Below, in pieces: positions 57,126-64,000 of a stretch of DNA of 64,000 nt; within the stretch, counting starts at the first letter, position 1; each line of letters begins with the position of its first letter. The stretch comes from Laccaria trichodermophora. Lineage: Eukaryota; Basidiomycota; Agaricomycetes; Agaricales; Hydnangiaceae. The stretch lies in NCBI GenBank assembly GCA_018417955.1, contig JACTVC010000050.1:1-64000 (forward strand), in the 5' to 3' direction. A program made the translations under genes and the position numbers. The notes under the pieces were generated by a model. It was given only the letters and a program-made list of their open reading frames with translations. It ran no database searches and had not been told where the DNA came from.

Positions 57126-59905
57126 ATGACAATACCACCGCAGTGGAAAGGCAAAGCCAGGGATCTGCGACTCCGCCAGAACGGTAACGGTGGTGGAGTA
57201 GAAGGTGATGGAGGTCCTGATGGAATAGTGCTTCCGCTGAATGTCGTCGGAAGTGGGGTATATGATGTGTATGTTCCCGCCCAACTGTTCTTGAGAGCAC
57301 AACTGAGGAATTGGAATTTGGAATTTAGCGCCTACGTGCTACCGATAAAAGTGGGTAAAAACGCGCAGACGTTTTCGTTGCAGGTTGATACTGGGTCTTC
57401 GGATTTGGTGCGTATCTTTTCCGTCTCCTTCCTTCCCCTTTTGTCTCCGTTCCACCGCCAATTTTTTTTGACGTCCATGCATGCCGGCATGACACTTCCT
57501 TTCACACTTTTTGCGTTCCCCTTGGTCTTGGGGCTCGTTGCACTCCCCTCGTCGATGTGCAGGAGGACTTGCCGCCCATCTCATCTGTGCTGGCTATGGG
57601 CGTTACGCGTGCCTTTCCGTTCCCTGCTTGCTTGCCATCACGCGTCGTTGCCCTCTTTCCCTTTTCTCGTTCCCATGTCGTCCAACTTACTTACTCATCT
57701 CCCTCTCAGTGGATAGCATCAACATCATGCTCAACCTCTTCCTGCTCCCAATCAAGCGGACACCTCTACAACCCAAGCACATCCTCCACCTCCACCGGAC
57801 TCAATTTCCAAATCAACTACATCCAAGGCGCCGTACAAGGTCCTATAGTCTGGGACACAGTCACCGTAGGCGGGTATACAATAGACAGTCAAGCGCTCGG
57901 TTCGTTCTCTTTCCTTCTCTTCCCCTCCCAACCAACCCAAAAAAAAACAAAAACAGCGGCAGCAACATCAGTAACGAACGAACCCCTCTCCCCAACGTTC
58001 AACGGCCTCTTAGGCCTCGCACTCCCATTAAACAGCGTCATCGCCTCCCTCATCCCACCCGTCACAGGCAACTCACCAGACGGAGCAGCATGGGCGTCTA
58101 ACCTCTTCTCAATAACACCCAGCACATCAGCCGCCTCCTCCCGCTTCCTCTCCCTATCCCTCTCCCGCCCAGGTTCAAACCGCGTTCCGGCCCTATTAGG
58201 TATAGGAAGGCATCCCTCCGCATTGGTCAGCGATCCCAGTGCGATAAGGTACTCGACGCTCGTGAGCGAAAGGGAAGGCACGTTGTTCTGGAAAGTGAGC
58301 GTTAGAGCCATAACGGTGTATGTGAATGGCGTGCCGATGCCTGTGGAGGTTGGACGTTCGAATACTGGGGCGGTGTTTCCGAGTGCTGTTGTTGATTCTG
58401 GGGTTCCGTTGATTTTGACGACGTCGGCGGTTGCGAATGCGATTTATGGTGCTATTGGGATAAGTCCGGGGAGTGATGGGTATTGTATGTCTCTTCTCGT
58501 TTTTTCTCTGACATTGTTGATGAATGATAAATGGGAAATAGATTACGTCCCATGCACGACACCACTCAACTTGACCATAACCCTCGACGACCGTCCCGAA
58601 ATCCCACTTCACCCATTGGATCTAACAACCGAACCAGCGACGGGGAACCAAGCACAGTTCTGTACGGGTCTTATCCAAGCTGATAATGCGGATTTGGCTG
58701 TTGCGAATAACAAGATCGGGGATATGATATTGGGAGTCCCGTTCATGAGGAACGTGTATACCGTGATGGCGTATACCCAGCCTAACGCTGACGGTTCCTT
58801 CCCTTTGGCTTCGAATGCCTCTTCTTCCTCTTCCTCTTCCTCTTCGTCAGCAGCGGCTGCAGTTGGCCTTTCGAGCACACAGATCCAGCCTCGGTTGGGG
58901 TTCCTCCCTTTAACGAATCCGACGATCGCGCTCCAGGAATTCCGGACCGTGCGCGTTCTCAACCAACCCATCTCATCTGGGACGGGGGGAGGAGCAGGGG
59001 GAAGTGGTACCGGTGGCTCGTCCTCGTCGTTCCACGCCGAGGGAGGGAAGAAGTTATCAGTGGGGATCATTGCGCTTCTTGGCCTTGTGGGCTTTTTCGT
59101 GGTGTGTCTGGGCATGTTTGGGGTCCGGTGGTTTGTGGTTAGGAGGCGGTATGTTAGGGAGAAAGCTGGTGTTGGTGTTGGTGGAGGAGGGCCGGAAGGG
59201 AAAGCGGGGTATCAGCTGCAGTTGGCTGATATGCCTAGTGAAGATCGTTTGAGGGCCATGCGGTACGAGGCGTATTTGAGGAAAGAGGAGAGGGTTACGT
59301 CTGGGTCGACTATGAGTAGTGGGCAGACTAGGGTTGGCATTGGGGGTGGTGGTGGTGGTGAGGTTGGGATCAACAAAAAGTTTGGGGATGATGAACACGA
59401 GGAAGAAGACATTGATATTTGGGATCCGAAGACTGCGTTGGCTTGGGGCGGAACAGGAGGGGACGATACACTCGTTAACAATCGAACATCTAAAGCCTCC
59501 CTTACTGGACAACAAACCATCACCACCACGCACGCACGCACACCAAGCGAATTCGGGATGATTGATAAAAGCCAACAACTTGGGATGGGCGCTGCGTTTC
59601 CTTTGTTGGGGATGGGGTTGGGGTATGAATCTCATCCGCATCATCACCATCAACCATCGGATGATTTCCCCATTGGCGATGCGGGTGATGAGTTTGCGTT
59701 TACGTCGTTGTCTGAGCTTGATCATCATCGGCGGGAGGGAGAAGAGGGGTTGGAGGAATTTGGGGTGGGAGGGGGGATGGCGGGTGTGGGTACTGCGTCT
59801 AGGACGAGTAAGATTGATTCGGTTTTCCTCCAGAGGGATAGTGTGGTTAGTGCTGGGACTGTTGTTGTCCCTGGGGAGAGGTTCTCGGTGGGTTCTGTGC
59901 TGTGA
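57126..59905 (+). CDS. Membrane-anchored aspartic protease (peptidase A1), 767 residues
   Basis: Five exons: 57126..57268, 57329..57407, 57710..57899, 57957..58484 and 58542..59905. Pepsin-type fold: AYVLPIKVGKNAQTFSLQVD with DTGSSDLW (catalytic D68), a flap-like GGYTIDSQALA region, FNGLLGLA, and AVVDSGVPLIL with the second catalytic D284, then ILGVPFMRNVY. After a Ser-rich stretch comes a membrane segment at about 487-509 (VGIIALLGLVGFFVVCLGMF), RRRYVREK and a ~250-residue cytoplasmic tail rich in Gly, Glu, Asp and His (SHPHHHHQPSDDF). No signal peptide is visible at the chosen ATG; a 5' exon may be missing. Likely acts on extracellular or secretory-pathway proteins. Intron 2 is 302 bp. Confidence 0.85.
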
Positions 59906-60217
59906 TTTGATTTGATGGACGGACGATATGCTTTCTTTTCTTTTCTTCATTTTGATTACTTACTATTGCGCGGTTAGCGTACTTACTCACCCCCCCTACT
60001 ACAGTATGTGGGCCTACACACTCTCACTCTCGGACATTCGCTAAAGTTGCACATCATTTTACGCATCCATTCATTACTCGTGTACTAGTATCATATTTAG
60101 TTACATAAAACAGTTTCTAGTGTTCGTCTAAGTGGTCGTTTCAATCATTCGGTTCGTCTATGAGTGGGTATACCGATTGCCAAGATAAAATAAAATAACG
60201 GATAAAAAACCCCTCCT
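59906..60217. other. Convergent 3' flanks
   Basis: Separates the protease gene from the convergent F-box gene; no feature beyond 3' untranslated sequence. Confidence 0.5.
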
Positions 60218-61153
60218 CTATGACCACCACCCACCACGACGACCTCCAGCAACGCCAGCCAACCACACTTTTTTCATCTCCGCGGGACTCATCACGTCCA
60301 CCTCGGGTCTATCTAGCACAACGACCCTCACTCCCTCCTCAGCAGCAATCGCGCGAATCCGCTCAAGCTGCCTGACCATCGCGTCGTCCTTCAACGTCAC
60401 CATTTTCGCTGCACCCACAGGAGGCCTCACACCCGCTTGTACGATCACCGATTTGATGGTGAGTGGTAAAGACGCCTGGAACAGCGCGTCGTCCTCAGAT
60501 GAGGAGGATAGTAAGGCGTCCTCCAACTCGATAACGAACGACGAAGCCATAGCCAACCCTGATATCCTCAGCTCTTCCAACGCGGGACATGCCCCTTCCA
60601 AGGACTGGGATTGGAGGAGACCGTGTGGGTTTCTGTTTCCGTGTAGATGCAGTTTTTTGAGTGATGGCATGGTTGGTTTTGCGTCGGCGAAGGGGGGAGG
60701 CGAAGGGAAGGGATAGAACCCTGATACACTCAATTCGGCGAGTAAAGGGAAGGAAATCCGAAAAAGCCGAGCGATGAGGTGGGTGCTTGTGTGTGGTGCG
60801 TGCGCTATGAAGGAGAGGGTGCGTAGGGAGGGGGATGCGAGCGTTAGGATGTCGAAGATGTCTTTTGATGCGGAGGGTTCTGATTGCTTTTTGGGTGTGG
60901 AGGGTACGTCGGATAAGAATAAATGGGTGATTCGCCTCATATGGGGTGGCGTTGATTGGAGTTTGGTCAAGAGGAGGGGGAGGTGGTCGGACGATGACGA
61001 TATGGCGAGGGTGTGATATAAGAAAGGTCTAGCGATTGCGTAGAAGTACCTCGACAAGAGGCTGAGAGCGCGGATTGTTCTTCCGTCATCTACACATCCG
61101 AATTGGAAGATGTAGGAATGGAGTTCTGGTGGGATAGATGTGAAGGATGCCAT
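60218..61153 (-). CDS. F-box-like protein, 311 residues
   Basis: Single exon. I chose the ATG at 61153 (MASFTSIPPELHSYIFQFGC) because the F-box starts there; the frame is open to an ATG at 61249, but that extension looks like leader. F-box features: IPPELHSYIF, ALSLLSRYFYAIARPFLYHT. Leucine-rich segments follow (LRTLSFIA, LAELSVSGF, LKKLHLHGN, LEELRISGL), then a C-terminal region VRVVVLDRPEVDVMSPAEMK and a Gly/Arg-rich end. Likely SCF adaptor with unknown target; no lesions. Confidence 0.75.
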   Translation of the reverse strand: MASFTSIPPELHSYIFQFGCVDDGRTIRALSLLSRYFYAIARPFLYHTLAISSSSDHLPLLLTKLQSTPPHMRRITHLFLSDVPSTPKKQSEPSASKDIFDILTLASPSLRTLSFIAHAPHTSTHLIARLFRISFPLLAELSVSGFYPFPSPPPFADAKPTMPSLKKLHLHGNRNPHGLLQSQSLEGACPALEELRISGLAMASSFVIELEDALLSSSSEDDALFQASLPLTIKSVIVQAGVRPPVGAAKMVTLKDDAMVRQLERIRAIAAEEGVRVVVLDRPEVDVMSPAEMKKVWLAGVAGGRRGGWWS

Positions 61154-64000
61154 TAGAGACAAAGGGCGGGGGGGAGTGTGCTTACATGTCAAAATTTTTT
61201 CGTTGTTGCTAATAACGTTCTCGAACCCGATGGCGACATCTCGCGACATCCGTCACGTGCGTTGACTTGAAGTCTAGCTTGCCGTTGTTTCTCCAAGCTT
61301 GGGTGTTTCCATGGACCCCTCGCCTCAAGCTCGATCCGTTCCTAGCCATTCATTTGTAGAGGAAAAGCCAAGGCGCCAAACTGGGGATAGACTTGATAAG
61401 AAGGATCAAAAGAGGTCCGAGGAGGTCCTTGGAAGTTAAGGGTCGTGGGTACTATTAGCTTCCTTCGATCGAGATCTGGGTGCAGTTAAAGACGAAAAGA
61501 GTGCGATTGTGGAGTGGGTATTATTGTATAATCGAGGATAAGCGCTGTGCGGGTGAGCGTCCCCACGCGATTTTTTCCGAATAAATAACAGACGGACGAG
61601 CGCTTTAGGAACTTTATGCGATTCAGGAGTCCACCTGATAAATTATCGAGGAATACCCGCACGACGATCAGGAGCGCCACTTCCGACGTCATGTTCATGG
61701 CGGTTTGTCGGGAGTGCACTATTGGCGGAACGAACGCTCTTCCTTCGCTCCGTGGAAGGATTTTCCTTTTTTTTCAAATTGGTCATTTGACACCCAAAAT
61801 GTTCCTTGTTTTGTGAGCGGTACTCATTATAACGCTGTCTTTTTTAGGCCACGAACATGACTTACAGAAATACTTGAACTTATTCCGGTGATAACAAATT
61901 CAGAGACTGCACATTTTACCCGTCTCGCGGTTTTACTAGTAACCAAACGAACAAAGAGTCCCTTTTTCGAAAACTTCCATAGCACAGGTTGTATTTAGAC
62001 GCTACAGTTGTGTATCGGGAACCGGTTGTTCCTTATTGGGACCGCTTCGGAATCTCTCTCTCTCTCTCTCCCCAAGTCATACATTGACCCGTTTCAATTT
62101 TCTGTTGTTTCCGATGAACAATATATTCAACATTCACAAACTCAAAAATAAGTATCAACTTTCAGTTTCCCTTGAGTAATCAAGTACACTAGAAAAGAAA
62201 TGGGGGGGAAATTAACGGTCTGAGCCTCATCTAAAAACCATCACGACCAAAAAACTCTCAACACGATCAAGATACCCACTTTCTCGAGATTCTATCCCAT
62301 TTCTGATATTAGCCATGAGCCACATCTTTCATGGTATTTACATAAATTGGCCACCTACCCATTCAAAACGATCTCAAAGGGTAAATCTCTTGGTCCACCA
62401 TGGCCAGCTCAGCTTGCCAAGGCAACTACCGCGCACCAAGTCCACCTGGCGCCCAGTAAAGTTAAGTTAGTACAGATTGGCAGCATATTGCGATATATCA
62501 CGACATGAGTGGCAGGATATGGGACTACTCACGTATTGAGAGAACTTGGGGGGGCGCGAGGAAGCGTTATCGTGATTCGTTATCTCGTATCAATTTTAGT
62601 CTTTCGGGAAATGGGCGCTTCTTTGGGAAAATCGAATTAGCAAGAAAATAAACGATATTAATTAAATACAATCTTGCGCGATTTAACTTTGGGGTATGTA
62701 CCGAAAAAGTTGAAAGAAGATAGGCTACCTGTCTCCGTGAGTGTGAACGTCCTATTTATGCAGCCCTTGAACCAATTACTCATGCCCTAGGTGCGGCTCA
62801 TGCTCCGATATCGATTCATTGATTGTCGACCAGGCACCACTAAGCGCATACATCTATTTCCCTGCAGCTGGGTGAAAGTTCTTCAATTTCCGTTTCAAAC
62901 AAAGCTTGAGTATCTTCAAACAGAGCTTGAGTATCCTGAACAGAACGCTGACTGGTGACCCTTGCCAACGTGCGACTTCAGCTTATCTGTACATCGCCTC
63001 GTCACCGGGACATCATTTGCATGGCCTTGATAGACTCCAGGAGTGAAATACTACATACATTATCCCGGTTGAGTACTGCAAAGTGGGATGCTATAAATAG
63101 CCAGTTTACGGATCAGCGCTAAAAATAGCTGAAATTGGATGGAGAATTTGGTCGTCTGACTCGTCTCTGACAAAAAATTTAATGTTGACGTGAGTGCAAT
63201 AATGAGACGATGTACAGGATCAAGTGGAAAAGAGATGATTTGAACTACGTGGTCAAATCTGTAAATTTTATACATGTGTATCCCGATATCTATCTTCTTT
63301 GCTCAACTAGTGAGGTATTGATATCGGTACACTGCCGGAACTCACCACAGTCTTTTTTTGAAGTGAACTAAACTCATAAAAAAGAGTACTAGTCATGAGA
63401 TACACTAACTGGGCAAAAAGATTGTCTGGTCATTTTTTGAACAAAGTTGGTGCTGTAACACAAGAACCAAACATTTTAAGAACTAAGCTCTGGTGTATGG
63501 GACATAGCTAAGGAGGTGTAGATTGTATATACCAAGTCAGGGGATGAACAAATGAAAACTCAGGATAAGGCAGGGCATTCACTGTGACAACTTCCAAAAA
63601 TGGGATCTGACAAAATGGGAAATTCTGAATGACTGCAATCTATTGAAAGCAATTCACTATTTGAAGAAGAGATATTTTGAACACTGGATCTCCCTGCTAT
63701 TTTCATAAGCCCCATAGAGTTTTTGAGATATAAAATTCTATTGTCTCCCCAAAAAGGTAAATTTGAATTGATTCCCCTCTTTGGACATTTCCAGTTGAAA
63801 ATATTGCCCAGGATTGATGGGAAAAGGTATCTATTGGCATAATATTGTACAGATACATAACTGTTACCATTCCATGATCTGATCTGACCACATCCACAGG
63901 AATAAAGCATGCAAAGGCTAATTAAACTTCAACAAACTGTGAAAATCAAGAGACATATAGTCAATATAGTTCCCAGAAACCCTGCTTCGAAGGGGTTACA
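61154..64000. other. Gene-poor end of the window
   Basis: No convincing coding exon on either strand. A CT microsatellite lies at about 62057-62075. From about 62100 the sequence is AT-rich, and minus-strand open frames at 63060-63275 and 63560-63910 lack domains; they may be fragments of a transposon or unrelated noise. Confidence 0.45.

Noticed and set aside
62057..62075. CT dinucleotide run
   Set aside because: Ordinary microsatellite with no adjacent gene or promoter evidence.

Overview
The window is one chromosome end of a filamentous basidiomycete, most likely an agaricomycete mushroom. The first 108 bases are telomeric (CCCTAA/CCTAA mixtures). Genes carry many 45-60 bp GT-AG introns, and gene content is typical of the group: F-box proteins, a C2H2 zinc-finger family, a CYP, a type-B carboxylesterase, RHO1 and intron-bearing tRNA genes. 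No species can be named from the sequence alone.

Layout. 0-19 kb is subtelomeric and decayed. It holds two copies of a 784-bp hAT-type MITE, a broken C2H2 zinc-finger gene, a frameshifted carboxylesterase gene plus a second truncated copy, two hypothetical minus-strand genes, a 247-bp inverted-repeat element, diverged ~670-bp direct repeats, and a tandem array of tRNA-like units. 19-29 kb has tRNA-Leu(AAG), a BTB-like gene, an F-box gene and an intact 11-exon cytochrome P450. 29-38 kb is gene-poor apart from one intact and two decayed F-box genes. 38-46 kb encodes a secreted proline-rich tandem-repeat protein, an F-box/LRR-like protein and two small unrecognised proteins. 46-51 kb has three near-identical tRNA-Ser genes, RHO1 and a kinase remnant. 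51-54 kb holds an unannotated 31-residue CaaX (CVIA) peptide gene that looks like a mating pheromone precursor, with the third MITE copy 36 bp beyond its TATA box, and a small gene with three consecutive micro-exons (15, 12 and 11 nt). 57-61 kb has a membrane-anchored aspartic protease and an F-box gene. The last ~2.8 kb shows no gene.

How the genes relate. No operons or clear biosynthetic cluster are visible. The main theme is subtelomeric turnover (MITEs, duplicated and decaying F-box, esterase, kinase and zinc-finger genes) next to a few conserved housekeeping genes (RHO1, tRNAs). The most interesting locus is the pheromone-like gene at 51.2 kb; no STE3-type receptor was recognised in the window.
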